Position numbers and translations under genes: made by a program. A DNA stretch of 64,000 nucleotides. Origin: Actinacidiphila oryziradicis. Its GTDB lineage: Bacteria > Actinomycetota > Actinomycetes > Streptomycetales > Streptomycetaceae. Where the stretch lies: the NCBI RefSeq assembly GCF_005047355.1, contig NZ_SUMC01000009.1, positions 124,001 to 188,000 on the forward strand, read 5' to 3'. The notes under the pieces are model-generated. The model was given only the letters and a program-made list of their open reading frames with translations, made no database searches and was not told the origin of the DNA. Shown here one piece after another: positions 16,491 through 24,960 of this stretch. Numbering within the stretch: position 1 is the first letter of the stretch; the number at the start of each line of letters is the position of its first letter.

Positions 16491-16600
16491 TGAACGCAGT
16501 GGCCAGCCATGCCCGCAAAGTTCACGATATGCCGCATCACCACCACGCAGGTGAGGACGAACTGCTGTGGTCGAAACTTTCGGCGCGAACACGGTTTCCG
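16491..16600 (+). pseudogene. Hemerythrin fragment
   Basis: The frame at ATG 16,491 reads MNAVASHARKVHDMPHHHH, AGEDELLWSKL. HHHHAGEDELLW matches the HHxxE iron-ligand segment of hemerythrin-domain proteins. The N-terminal ligands and the rest of the bundle are missing. Confidence 0.55.
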
Positions 16601-16864
16601 AACCTCGCGCCTCCAGCGATTTACATTCGCGTCGCTGTCGGGCTTGGGCCGGATGCCAGGCACGAGCCCGCACCGGCAACCGGCACCAATGCCGCAGCCG
16701 TTCCGGTCGCCGCAGGCCTTGCACTACAGCTGATCTGGTGCTCATAGACACCAAACGAGGTCAGCTGGCCCACCGTGTCATCGCGGCGCGGAGCCCGGCC
16801 CGCGGGAGCTGCGCCCACTCCCAACCCACCCCAAAACGCAATCTCAAGCAAAGGACCAGAACTC

Positions 16865-17722
16865 ATGATTTTGATCACCGGAGCCACCGGCACTATCGGT
16901 TCGGAAGTCGTCAAAGCGCTCCTCCCCGCCCACGCGGACCACATTCGGGTCCTCACCCGCAATCCCGGCGCGGTTTTCCCCGAAGGCATCGAGAAGGTCG
17001 TGGCCGATCTCGGTGACGGCGATCTGGCACCCGCGCTGGACGGCGTACGCGCGGTGTTCTCGCTGAGCGAAGGGCTCAACATCGCCGCACACGGCCAGCG
17101 GCTCATCGCCGCGGCGCAGCGAGCGGGCGTCGAACGGATCGTCAAGCTGTCCGTGCGCAACGTCGCGCACGGCGCCACCGACCCGATCACCACTTTGCAC
17201 CGGGCCGGCGAGGAGGCGATCTGCGACAGCGGCATCGGATGGACGTTCCTGCGGCCTACCGCGTTCATGTCCAACGCGCTCAACTGGGCGGGAATGATCG
17301 CGGGCGACCAGGTCGTGTACGCCCCGTTCGCCGTCGGCCGGGCCGCCGTCGTCGACCCGGCGGACATCGCGGCGGTCACCGCGGCCTGCCTCACCCAGGA
17401 CGGCCACGACCACCGGATCTACGAGCTCACCGGCCCCGATCCGCTCAGCCCCGCCGACCAGGTCGCCATCCTCAGCAAGGTGCTGGGCCGCGACCTTCGC
17501 TACGCCGAGGCCGACCCGGCCGGCTCGGTCGCGCAGATGGTGTCCTACGGCATGCCCGAGGATCTCGCGAGCGCCATCATCGAGCAATTCCGCTCCACCC
17601 TGGAACCGTGGAGCCCCGAGCCGACCAGCGACGTCACCGCGGTCACGAAGCGCCCGGCGCGCACCTTCGCCGACTGGGCACAGGCCCACCGCACCGAGCT
17701 CCTCACCCCCGCCAGCTGGTGA
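16865..17722 (+). CDS. NmrA-like NAD(P)H-binding protein
   Basis: The protein has 285 residues; ATG 16,865 follows AAGGA about nine bases upstream. It starts MILITGATGTIGSEVVKALL (GxxGxxG dinucleotide motif). The middle has GVERIVKLSVRNV and WTFLRPTAFMSN, typical of NmrA/YtfG-type quinone reductase-like proteins, and the C-terminal domain resembles the tail of the hybrid ORF at 14,877. It may be a redox sensor or NADPH-dependent reductase. No operon partner is seen downstream. Confidence 0.87.
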   Translation: MILITGATGTIGSEVVKALLPAHADHIRVLTRNPGAVFPEGIEKVVADLGDGDLAPALDGVRAVFSLSEGLNIAAHGQRLIAAAQRAGVERIVKLSVRNVAHGATDPITTLHRAGEEAICDSGIGWTFLRPTAFMSNALNWAGMIAGDQVVYAPFAVGRAAVVDPADIAAVTAACLTQDGHDHRIYELTGPDPLSPADQVAILSKVLGRDLRYAEADPAGSVAQMVSYGMPEDLASAIIEQFRSTLEPWSPEPTSDVTAVTKRPARTFADWAQAHRTELLTPASW

Positions 17723-17843
17723 AGGTGACGCCGGCGACGGCGTGCGCCTACCCCTGCCCGGGTAGCGGGACCGTGATCGATCTTTGCCCGCGGGAGGTCG
17801 TGGGCCTGGTCGATGACTGAGCTTCTTCGAGGTGGCTGGTCGG

Positions 17844-18354
17844 GGTTGTCGTTGTGAACAGGTGGGGTCTGCTGCTCGCCAGGCGGTTGTGAAGCGGGTT
17901 CGGTGGCGGTGTTCCTGCCGACGGCGGGGGTGCTGCGGTTCGGGGCTGCCGGCCGGGCGGCGGTGCCGTCCGCTGTGGTCTCGGGTTGTGTGAGCTGGCG
18001 GTGCCATTCGGCGAATCGCTGGCGGATCGCGGCTGCTTCGTTGGCGTCGAGGCTGTAGGCGGCGAATTGCTTGTCGCTGTACCGCTGGGCACGGGCGAGG
18101 GAGTCGGCAAATATTCGCCGGTCGAATCCGGGGTCGTTCTGTGCGGCGAGTTCCATCAGCCGGTCGGTGCTGTAGCCGGTCTTGAGCAGTCCGTCGATGT
18201 CGATGGCGTCGCGGACCTCTGCGCGGCTGAACAGGGCGCCGGTCTTGCCTGCGGCCAGGTCGTCCGGGTGCAGCACCGGGCCGAGGTCGGAGTCGACCGG
18301 CGGATGGTGCAGGAACTCGGCGACCAGCTCGACCTTGCTGAAGGTGCCGGTGTC
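17844..18354 (-). pseudogene. AbiEii-type nucleotidyltransferase, 3' part (copy 1)
   Basis: The minus strand reads LHPDDLAAGKTGALFSRAEV, RDAIDIDGLLKTGYSTDRLM and FADSLARAQRYSDKQFAAYS. This is the C-terminal half of the AbiEii-like toxin whose fuller copy is at 23,137-23,951. The 511-base block is almost identical in both; copy 2 has one base less. It is cut at 18,354, about 80 bases left of att copy B. Confidence 0.75.
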
Positions 18355-18410
18355 CGCGTGCTCTCGACGGGCACGTAAAGGGCCCTCCGAGCATGCGATT
18401 CTCGCGAGTT

Positions 18411-18432
18411 AGGGCACGCGGAGGGCACGGCC
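18411..18432. repeat. Paired GGCAC arm-like sites left of att copy B
   Basis: AGGGCACGCGGAGGGCACGG contains GGCAC twice at 11-base spacing. The same 19-base string recurs at 23,014 to the right of att copy C. Confidence 0.5.
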
Positions 18433-18437
18433 CGAAA

Positions 18438-18533
18438 AATGGTCTAGACAATAAGCAAGGCCCGGGTCGCTGACCTGGGCCTTTGCCGCGGAGCGGATGA
18501 CGGGAATCGAACCCGCGCTCTGAGCTTGGGAAG
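18438..18533. repeat. att-like copy B: 3' half of tRNA-Gly plus flank
   Basis: The core at 18,491-18,533 is identical to the tRNA-Gly 3' half. The preceding part, ATGGTCTAGACAATAAGCAA and the terminator-like GGTCGCTGACCTGGGCC, matches copies C and D. Confidence 0.85.
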
Positions 18534-18644
18534 GTCGGGCGCTCGGTTCTGCATATCTGCAGGTGGGGTGGGGTGTGGGCGCAATCGGTGGGCGGTGGGG
18601 TGGTTAACCGGTGCTGACCCTGGTTGCCCGTGGGATACCGCCCT

Positions 18645-18667
18645 GTGTGGTGCGGATGTGGTGCGGG
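18645..18667. repeat. Paired GGTGCG arm-like sites right of att copy B
   Basis: GTGGTGCGGAT and GTGGTGCGGGC are two copies at 11-base spacing, nearly identical to the pair at 29,855-29,876. Confidence 0.5.
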
Positions 18668-18826
18668 CGGTCTCCGAACGCCCCGCACAGGGTGCGTTGG
18701 TCCTTCTGCTTGAGCCAGGTTGTCTGTCGATACGGTGTGCGGAGCGGGACTGAGGGTGTTGGTTCTGCGTGCTGTCAAGGGCGCTTCGTGCCCGGGTAAC
18801 TCGTATGGAACGTCGGAGGCTATGTG

Positions 18827-19630
18827 ATGTCCGGACTCGATGCCGCCGGTCCGTACGCGATGTGGCGTGACGCGCTCGCGGAGGTGGACGGGGTCTTCGC
18901 GTCGCCTCCCGGGCTGGATCGTCCCGTGAGCGGGTGCACTCACTGTATGGCGGAGTCGGAGCTGCTTGTTCTCGGCGGTGACCCCGCTGACGTACCGGAC
19001 GATCTTCTCGGGTACTTCAAGCGCAAGGTCGTCGATCACTGGGATGCGGACCAGTACGCCGTTCTGTGGCGCCGCTTTATGCCGCGCGCGCTGCGCTCAT
19101 GGGGCCCGGATGGCGAGGATGGTGTGGATCCGGCCCTGGAGCTGGGTCGTCTCGGCCGTTACGGGGCGGGGTTGGTGGCCTGGCCGGCGCCGGAGCGGGT
19201 CGCGGTCGAGCGGGCTTTCGGGGCGCTGCTGGCCATCGCTGTGACCGATGGCCAGCCAGTAGGGGAGATCACCGATCTGGTTGAGGGGATCGCCAACGCG
19301 ACGGGCGGCCTGGAGCGGTGGCTGGAGCACGTCGGTGCGCTCTGCGGGCCTGAGGCGGACGCGGGCATTGTCCGCTTGGTGTTTGGCTGGGCCACGGACT
19401 TGTTGTGGGAGGAGATGGTTGATTTCAGCTGGTGGTACGACGGCGACCCGCAGGTGATCGCCAGTTGGCTGCCGTTGCAGCGTGGCCGCGTCGCGGCGTT
19501 CGCCGAGCGGCATCCACGCTGCAAGACCGCGGCGGACGCGCTGATCGCGATCGAGTGGCTCCAAGCGGGCGACGGGAGTCCGTGGCTCTACCCGTACGGC
19601 GTGAACGCCCGGCTCGAGCTGGCCTCGTAG
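18827..19630 (+). CDS. Unrecognised 267-residue protein
   Basis: I do not recognise the family. GGAGG at 18,815-18,819 places the start at ATG 18,827; a GTG three bases earlier is in frame. The protein is soluble, acidic and Trp-rich, with a single CTHC pair in GCTHCMAESELLVLGGD, a long helical middle and a Trp-rich end (DFSWWYDGDPQVIASWLPLQ). It stands alone at the start of the middle module, next to immunity-like genes. It could be an immunity or cargo protein; this is a guess from context. Confidence 0.7.
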   Translation: MSGLDAAGPYAMWRDALAEVDGVFASPPGLDRPVSGCTHCMAESELLVLGGDPADVPDDLLGYFKRKVVDHWDADQYAVLWRRFMPRALRSWGPDGEDGVDPALELGRLGRYGAGLVAWPAPERVAVERAFGALLAIAVTDGQPVGEITDLVEGIANATGGLERWLEHVGALCGPEADAGIVRLVFGWATDLLWEEMVDFSWWYDGDPQVIASWLPLQRGRVAAFAERHPRCKTAADALIAIEWLQAGDGSPWLYPYGVNARLELAS

Positions 19631-19670
19631 AGCGGGGCACACCTTGTGCGGCGGGTCCTTGCCGGGGGTT

Positions 19671-19785
19671 CAGTGGGGAATGGTGCGCGGTGGGCGTTGG
19701 CGGGGTAGTTCGTCGCGGAATTCTTCGATGATGGAGCTGATCTGGCGGGTGAGGTGGGTGTTTTCGAGCCGGTCGAGGTAGCCGG
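19671..19785 (-). pseudogene. Unidentified gene, 3' fragment
   Basis: The minus strand reads LDRLENTHLTRQISSIIEEF, RDELPRQRPPRTIPH and stop, with good coding composition. It ends at the junction with the SUKH-like fragment at ~19,782. The parent family is not recognised. Confidence 0.35.
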
Positions 19786-20430
19786 TGGGGCGTTGCGGGC
19801 GGTGGCGAGGGACGATACGGGCGGGACGTACTTCGTGTGCTCGGGCGGGGCGGTGCTCTACGCCGGCTCCGAGGGCGAGGCTGGGCTGATCGCCGAAAGC
19901 GTGGACGAGGCCCTGGAAGTGCTGATCGGACTGCCGGGCTGGCATGACTACACCGGCCTTGACCCGCACACCGACGACGTTGCGCTGGCGGCGGCTGTCG
20001 CGGGGACAGAGAACGACATCCGTGGCTCCTACGGCCCGGACCTCGATACCGATCGCAGCACGTTGCTGGCCGGACTGGGACTGCGCCGGCTCCCGCAGCC
20101 GGCGTTGATCAGGCGCCTGCACCAGGCACTGCTGCGCACCGAGCCCGACTTCGTACTCCTGAACGCCGATGAGGGCTGCGCCTACGGGCTGTTGGACCGG
20201 CTGCCGCGCCCGCCGCTGTGGCAGACCGTCCTCGCCCCGGGGCAGGCGGACCTGGCCACGATGCGCTCCGACCGTACCCGCTGGCCCGAGGTGGCGGCCG
20301 ATGCGGCGCGCCGGGCGACAGCGCTGCGTGCGGCCCAGTACGACCGGCGGGAAGCCGACCTGCCGTTGCTGCGCGTACTGCTTGAGCACGAGGCCCAGTT
20401 TGGTGCCACCGAGGAGCTGCGCCTGGTGCC
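19782..20430 (+). pseudogene. SUKH-like immunity protein fragment (copy 1)
   Basis: The frame reads DDTGGTYFVCSGGAVLYAGS, EGEAGLIAESVDEALEVLIG and LPGWHDYTGLDP, a pattern seen in SMI1/KNR4 (SUKH)-type immunity proteins. The first 372 bases are repeated at 24,508-24,879. The 5' end joins another gene remnant, and past ~20,430 the frame only reads the antisense of the next SMI1 gene until a stop at 20,653. Both ends are chimeric. Confidence 0.55.
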
Positions 20431-20880
20431 GGACAGCCAGGCGGTGAGCCAGCCGGCGAGTGAGGGCGAGTCCTGGAACCAGGCGTCCGGCCAGTCCTTG
20501 ATGGCGTTGGGCTCGAACAGCAGGACGGGGGCGGCGGGTTGCAGGCAGTCCACGGCGGCGTACATCGCGCAGCCCCAGTCCAGGATCGGCAGCACTCCGT
20601 GCGGCCAGTGCGGCACCGGGTCCGTCTGGGACCGTGTGCGCTCTGTGCGGTAGACGGTGACTGCGGTCCGGCCTTCACCGATCAGTGGCAGGAGCTTGTA
20701 GTCGGGTCCGAAACCGCCGCCTGCGACCTCGCTGTACAGCCGGGCCAGCAGCGGGGGCAGCGCAAAGCCGAGCAGCTCCTCCGCTTCGGCGAGGGACTGC
20801 GGGCTCGCACACACCGGCAGCGTCGGGGCTTCGTCCTCGGCCCGTGCGCGGACACGGCGTATCAGATCGTCGTCGGTCAT
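20425..20880 (-). CDS. SMI1/KNR4 (SUKH) family protein, C-terminus altered
   Basis: From ATG 20,880 the frame reads SPQSLAEAEELLGFALPPLL, ARLYSEVAGGGFGPDYKLLP and VLPILDWGCAMYAAVDC, the classic SUKH core (LPxxLxxLYxxxNGG and the later WG strand). SUKH proteins act as immunity proteins against polymorphic toxins in many bacteria. After LAGWLTAWLSGT (about residue 150) the frame continues into antisense of the neighbouring gene down to 20,182, so the natural end was lost in a tail-to-tail fusion. The ~150-residue core is complete. Confidence 0.75.
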
Positions 20881-20940
20881 GCCGCCGATCCTCGCAGCCA
20901 GGTGCGACAGGTCAAGACCGATCGACCGAGCCCACGACCG

Positions 20941-21290
20941 TCACCCGCCGGAGTGACGTGCGGAAGACAGGCCTAGCGGAATCTGCCCGGGCGGGAGCCG
21001 CTGTGTGGTTGTTGGGTTTGAGCTGACGCGGATCTGGCGGTCGCAGAAGTCGGCGACCAGGTGGAGCGTGCCGCCGAGGGCTTCGACGTAGGCGGCGATG
21101 GTCGCCGGTTTCGAGCGTCCCAGTTTCCTCCGCTCGAAGCGGGAGACGTTGGACCGGGTCGTGCCCATGGCCTGGCGACATCGGTCTGGGGCAGCGCTTG
21201 CTCGTCGCGGATCTCGGTGACGTGGTGGGGAAAGTCTGTGGATGACGGAGCGAGATGTCGATGGCGGAGTCTGAGGTACTTGGGTACCAT
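20941..21290 (-). pseudogene. XRE-type antitoxin-like regulator with a frameshift
   Basis: One frame gives HHVTEIRDEQALPQTDVAR and the next gives MGTTRSNVSRFERRKLG, then IAAYVEALGGTLHLVADFCD. Joined, they make a HigA-like helix-turn-helix protein. A single missing base near 21,166 breaks it. The downstream half is open to 20,941. It is divergent from the gene pair at 21,302. Confidence 0.65.
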
Positions 21291-21301
21291 TCTGGTGAGA
21301 G

Positions 21302-21592
21302 GTGGTGGTCAGTGTGGCAGCAACGGCTGCGAATGCCCCGCGACAGTCTCCGCTGAAGGTGGATCCCGAGATCGACAAGCTGATCAGCCAGGGCGCGCAC
21401 TTCCTCGGTCTGACCAAGAAGGACTTGGTCGCTGAGGCGGTCCGTGTCTACCTGGAACAGCGGCGCGAGGAGTTGCGCGCCGGGATGGTCGAGGCGATGC
21501 AGGTCCTTGACGGGTCTCTTAAGTCGGACGTGATGTTGCTGACCGGGCTGACCGCGGAAGAGATCGACGCGGTCGGCGGGATCGACGAGTAA
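21302..21592 (+). CDS. Ribbon-helix-helix-like protein, possible antitoxin
   Basis: The protein has up to 96 residues; GTG 21,302 or GTG 21,314 may be the start. The core SPLKVDPEIDKLISQGAHFL then GLTKKDLVAEAVRVYLEQR fits a CopG/Arc-type ribbon-helix-helix: a short beta strand, then two helices. The acidic C-terminal tail (LTAEEIDAVGGIDE) could bind a partner. It lies 15 bases before a conserved-looking 252-residue gene, an arrangement typical of toxin-antitoxin pairs. The role is inferred from fold and context. Confidence 0.7.
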   Translation: MVVSVAATAANAPRQSPLKVDPEIDKLISQGAHFLGLTKKDLVAEAVRVYLEQRREELRAGMVEAMQVLDGSLKSDVMLLTGLTAEEIDAVGGIDE

Positions 21593-21607
21593 GGGACGGA
21601 ACCTTTG

Positions 21608-22366
21608 ATGCGTCCTGCCCGCCCCACCCTGCGCTGCCTGCAAGAAGACCTCGATTTGCCAGTACCTCCGGTCACGCAACCGTTGGAAGAGGTCGACCAT
21701 CCCTTGGTGGGTAAGGCCGTGGAGCAGTTTGCTGACGCCGATGCGAAGCATGAGCGTATCCGCGCCATCGATGACCAGGTGCTGTTCAAGGTGAAAGTTC
21801 AGCGGTGGCGTGGTGCGGTTTTGGTCGACGCCGACCTGCCCTGGCTGGTCGCAGGCGGGCGGCGGGAGGACGGCTCTGGTGACGACTTCTACGCAACGTT
21901 GGAGACAGAGGGCAATGCCGCCCGGGCACGGTACAACACCGACCACCGCGAAGGTCTGAAGACCACCACGTACTCCGCGCACCTGCTGCCCGATCGGGCC
22001 GATTTCGTCCGGTACCGCGCCGAGGCGGGCGTTCGGTTCGCCCGCCGTATCCGGGCCGCCATTCGCGAGCTGGTCCGCGACTCGTTGCGCGACGGGCGCG
22101 AGCACACCGTCGACTTCGACACCTTCACTCTGGGCATCCATGTGCGCGCTGACCACGGACACGAGACTTATGTCGCTGTACGGATTACCGGTTCGGTGCC
22201 ACCCAACCTGGCGGTGGTCATCCTCGGTGATGTGCCGGGCTGCGACCGCGACGGCTGGTATCCGGAATACGCCCTGCCTGAGCGGGACCTACTGCCGGCC
22301 GAGCAGGCCTGGTCGAACATCATGGACCCCACTGGCGCGGCAGCCTTGCTGGACGACAACGGATAA
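21608..22366 (+). CDS. Unrecognised 252-residue partner of the RHH-like gene, possible toxin
   Basis: I do not recognise this family. The start ATG 21,608 follows AGGGACGG. There is an N-terminal helical part (LEEVDHPLVGKAVEQFADAD), a segment with WRGAVLVDADLPWLVAGGRR, a basic helix (RFARRIRAAIRELVRDSLRD) and strands in the last third (HTVDFDTFTLGIHVRAD, YVAVRITGSVPPNLAVVIL). No membrane segments and no known toxin motif (PIN, RelE, Fic, GNAT) are evident. Gene order and spacing match toxin-antitoxin operons, so a toxin or effector is possible. Confidence 0.65.
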   Translation: MRPARPTLRCLQEDLDLPVPPVTQPLEEVDHPLVGKAVEQFADADAKHERIRAIDDQVLFKVKVQRWRGAVLVDADLPWLVAGGRREDGSGDDFYATLETEGNAARARYNTDHREGLKTTTYSAHLLPDRADFVRYRAEAGVRFARRIRAAIRELVRDSLRDGREHTVDFDTFTLGIHVRADHGHETYVAVRITGSVPPNLAVVILGDVPGCDRDGWYPEYALPERDLLPAEQAWSNIMDPTGAAALLDDNG

Positions 22367-22427
22367 CGACACCGCAGGGCCCAGCCAGCTTTGATCGGCT
22401 CGGACCTCGGTCAGGCAGAACTGACTC

Positions 22428-22592
22428 GTGGTGCCGATCGGCCAACTCGTCACCGCCGTCACCCTGGCCGACCGCGTCATCGTCATCGACGCGGGCCGGG
22501 TCCGCGCCATCGGCACCCACGCCGAACTCGTCACCGCGGATACCCTCTATGCCGAACTCGCCGCCACCCAACTCCTCACCCCCGCCGGCTGA
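22428..22592 (+). pseudogene. ABC exporter ATPase, 3' fragment
   Basis: The frame reads [40 protein letters not shown]. This is the H-loop to C-terminal end of a type I ABC exporter with fused ATPase (RLSTVTLADRI...). Only about 55 codons remain. Confidence 0.75.
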
Positions 22593-22806
22593 GGTGACCC
22601 CGGTCGGCGGACACCGGAGAGGCCTTACCGGCCCCGATCGTCGACGGATTTCACCAGGAACAGACCAAATATGGGCGAAATCCGGGCGTAGCTCACTCGC
22701 AACGTGTCTCACTGTATGGATCGTCACGGGTCACTCAGGGATAGTGGCGGCCAAAGAGTGGCTTGCCAAGGTCGCTCTCCCGTGCATTCTGGTGCGGGGC
22801 GCTCGA
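22593..22806. other. Gap before att copy C
   Basis: No gene is seen. GTGC motifs near 22,775-22,800 resemble the arm-like sites but the spacing is 10 rather than 11. Confidence 0.4.
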
Positions 22807-22902
22807 AAATGGTCTAGATAATAAGCAAGCTGTAGATCGCTGACCTGGAGCTTTACCGTGGAGCGGATGACGGGAATCGAACCCGCGCTCTGAGCTTGGG
22901 AA
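22807..22902. repeat. att-like copy C: 3' half of tRNA-Gly plus flank
   Basis: The core at 22,861-22,902 is identical to the tRNA-Gly 3' half. The flank matches the other copies, with ATGGTCTAGATAATAAGCAA at its left. Confidence 0.85.
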
Positions 22903-23013
22903 TCAACGGCGCTCGGGTTGGCCACTCCTGCCTTGACCTGCGGAAACTTGCGGTATGGAGTGGCGTGGGTCCCTGTTCGTGTAGCCCGTATTGACCGTGG
23001 TTGACCGCCCTTT

Positions 23014-23035
23014 AGGGCACGCGGAGGGCACGCGG
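23014..23035. repeat. Paired GGCAC arm-like sites right of att copy C
   Basis: AGGGCACGCGGAGGGCACG repeats the string at 18,411, again with GGCAC at 11-base spacing. The rest of 22,903-23,136 holds no gene. Confidence 0.5.
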
Positions 23036-23136
23036 ATTGTGGCGGCCTTCGGTGGTGGCGCAGGCCCATCCTGGAACTGGACCTTGGGACGTTGCGTTTG
23101 TTCTTGCAAAGTTCGATTGGGGTGAGTGAGGACGGC

Positions 23137-23951
23137 CTAACGTCCTTGGGGATTTCGGCCGTGGTCAAGGTTGTCGTTGTGAACAGGTGGGGTCTGCTGC
23201 TCGCCAGGCGGTTGTGAAGCGGGTTCGGTGGCGGTGTTCCTGCCGACGGCGGGGGTGCTGCGGTTCGGGGCTGCCGGCCGGGCGGCGGTGCCGTCCGCTG
23301 TGGTCTCGGGTTGTGTGAGCTGGCGGTGCCATTCGGCGAATCGCTGGCGGATCGCGGCTGCTTCGTTGGCGTCGAGGCTGTAGGCGGCGAATTGCTTGTC
23401 GCTGTACCGCTGGGCACGGGCGAGGGAGTCGGCAAATATTCGCCGGTCGAATCCGGGGTCGTTCTGTGCGGCGAGTTCCATCAGCCGGTCGGTGCTGTAG
23501 CCGGTCTTGAGCAGTCCGTCGATGTCGATGGCGTCGCGGACCTCTGCGCGGCTGAACAGGGCGCCGGTCTTGCCTGCGGCCAGGTCGTCCGGGTGCGCAC
23601 CGGGCCGAGGTCGGAGTCGACCGGCGGATGGTGCAGGAACTCGGCGACCAGCTCGACCTTGCTGAAGGTGCCGGTGTCTGGATCGGTGATGTTCAACCGG
23701 GTGCAGGTGTCCACTTGCTGTGCCAGTTCTACGCGGTACCCGGCAGCTTCGTAGGCGGCGATGACGCGTGCGGCGGCATCCGGCATCTCTTCTTTCGCCC
23801 GCTCGAAGGGCGCGAACAGGTCCACGTCGTCGCTGATGCGCTGGACGATGTGGTGGGCCTGGATCGCATAGCCGCCTGCGAGGGCATATCCGTAGTCCTC
23901 CGCCAGTGCGTCCAGTCCGATGTGGATGAGGCGGTGGTGCAGTTCGTCCAC
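23137..23951 (-). pseudogene. AbiEii-type nucleotidyltransferase toxin, frameshifted (copy 2)
   Basis: From GTG 23,951 the frame reads DALAEDYGYALAGGYAIQAH and RISDDVDLFAPF, the GGxxxxxx...DxD nucleotidyltransferase core of AbiEii/AbiGii toxins, then VELVAEFLHHPPVDSDLGPV. A one-base deletion at about 23,597, relative to the otherwise identical copy 1, shifts the frame. After it the C-terminal half (RDAIDIDGLLKTGYSTDRLM) continues to 23,137. The GTG overlaps the stop of the upstream antitoxin-like gene by one base. The catalytic half could still be translated as a truncated protein. Confidence 0.75.
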
Positions 23952-24271
23952 TACGCGGCTGCCGCCGTCGTGCCCAGTTCGGGGAACCTGGCCTGCCAGG
24001 CGGCCCGGGCGGGGGCGGGCAGGAACAGACTCGGCCAGAGGTGTCGCAGCATCGGACCGTTCAGGTAGGTGCGCAGGTCGTCCGAGGTCTGGGCCTCGCG
24101 GATGACGCGCTCGTACATCAGCAGCAGGTCGGCTTCGTCGGCGAGGTCGTAGACGTAGTGCGGACCCCAGTCGATGTGGCGGGGCAGCGTGACGGTACCG
24201 GTCGTCGGCCCGTCCAGCTCGGCGAGCGACGCCGGCACGGCGTACGGCTTCGCCGTCGCGTACCTGCTCAT
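23951..24271 (-). CDS. Putative antitoxin partner of the AbiEii-type toxin
   Basis: The protein has 106 residues, MSRYATAKPYAVPASLAELD, then HIDWGPHYVYDLADEADLLL and MYERVIREAQTSDDLRTYLN. It is not of the AbiEi winged-helix class. It overlaps the toxin GTG by one base, so the two are strictly co-translated, as in type II/IV toxin-antitoxin pairs. I do not recognise a named domain. The antitoxin role is inferred from position and size. Confidence 0.7.
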   Translation of the reverse strand: MSRYATAKPYAVPASLAELDGPTTGTVTLPRHIDWGPHYVYDLADEADLLLMYERVIREAQTSDDLRTYLNGPMLRHLWPSLFLPAPARAAWQARFPELGTTAAAA

Positions 24272-24507
24272 ACACCCAGCATGCCGCACGCAGTTGTTCT
24301 GCGGTACCGATGCGGCGGTCACCTGCACGAACGAGTGACTCCGGCCCGGCAGCGATGCGGCCCCGCGCTCGGCGACTGCGGAGGGAGGGCGGGCCCTGCG
24401 ACATGCCGGGTTAAGGGCCGGCGGCACATGAGTGGCGGGGGTGGCAAGCCCCAGGCCCTTGAATCGCACCTCAACGAGCAGAGCACGGCGAAGCGGTGCG
24501 TCTGGCG
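24272..24507. other. Gap upstream of the TA pair
   Basis: No convincing gene is present. An open frame from ATG 24,428 (MSGGGGKPQALESHLNEQS) has no recognised similarity and runs out at the junction with the SUKH-like repeat. Confidence 0.4.
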
Positions 24508-24927
24508 TCCGGTGGGGCATTGCGGGCGGTGGCGGGGGACGACACGGGCGGGACGTATTTCGTGTGCACGGGCGGGGCGGTGCTCTACGCCGGCTCCGAG
24601 GGAGAGGCCGGGCTGATCGCCGACAGCCTGGACGAGGCCCTGGAAGCGCTGATCGGACTGCCGGGCTGGCGGGGCTACACCGGCCTCGACCCGCACACCG
24701 ACGACGGTGCGCTGGCGGCGGCCGTCGCGAGGACAGAGAACGACATCCGCGGCTCCTACGGCCCGAACCTCGATACCGATCGCAGCACGTTGCTGGCCGG
24801 ACTGGGACTGCGCCGGCTCCCGCAGTCGGCGTTGATCCGGCGCCTGCACCAGGCACTGCTGCGCACCGAGCCCGACTTCCAGGACGGCGGCCAGGCGCAG
24901 CTCCTCTGGGCGGTCGAAAGGGCCTGA
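24508..24927 (+). pseudogene. SUKH-like immunity protein fragment (copy 2)
   Basis: The frame repeats the segment at 19,782-20,153 almost exactly (DDTGGTYFVCTGGAVLYAGS, DEALEALIGLPGWRGYTGLD). The shared block is 372 bases. At 24,879 it switches to unrelated sequence and stops at 24,927. The 5' end breaks at the same point as copy 1, so the block itself seems to be the duplicated unit. Confidence 0.6.
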
Positions 24928-24953
24928 CAGATCCTCATCGTGGTGCTTATGAT
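24924..24953 (+). promoter_or_regulatory. Promoter of the MoxR/vWA operon
   Basis: CTGACA (24,924-24,929) and TATGAT (24,948-24,953) are separated by 18 bases, close to the housekeeping sigma consensus. Transcription would start about 24,959-24,961, on or next to the ATG at 24,961. Confidence 0.6.
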
Positions 24954-24960
24954 GCCGGGG

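Noticed and set aside
16844-19039. A 731-residue minus-strand frame
   Set aside because: It crosses the NmrA-like gene, att copy B and an unrelated gene in antisense, with no domain except the AbiEii fragment in a different frame.
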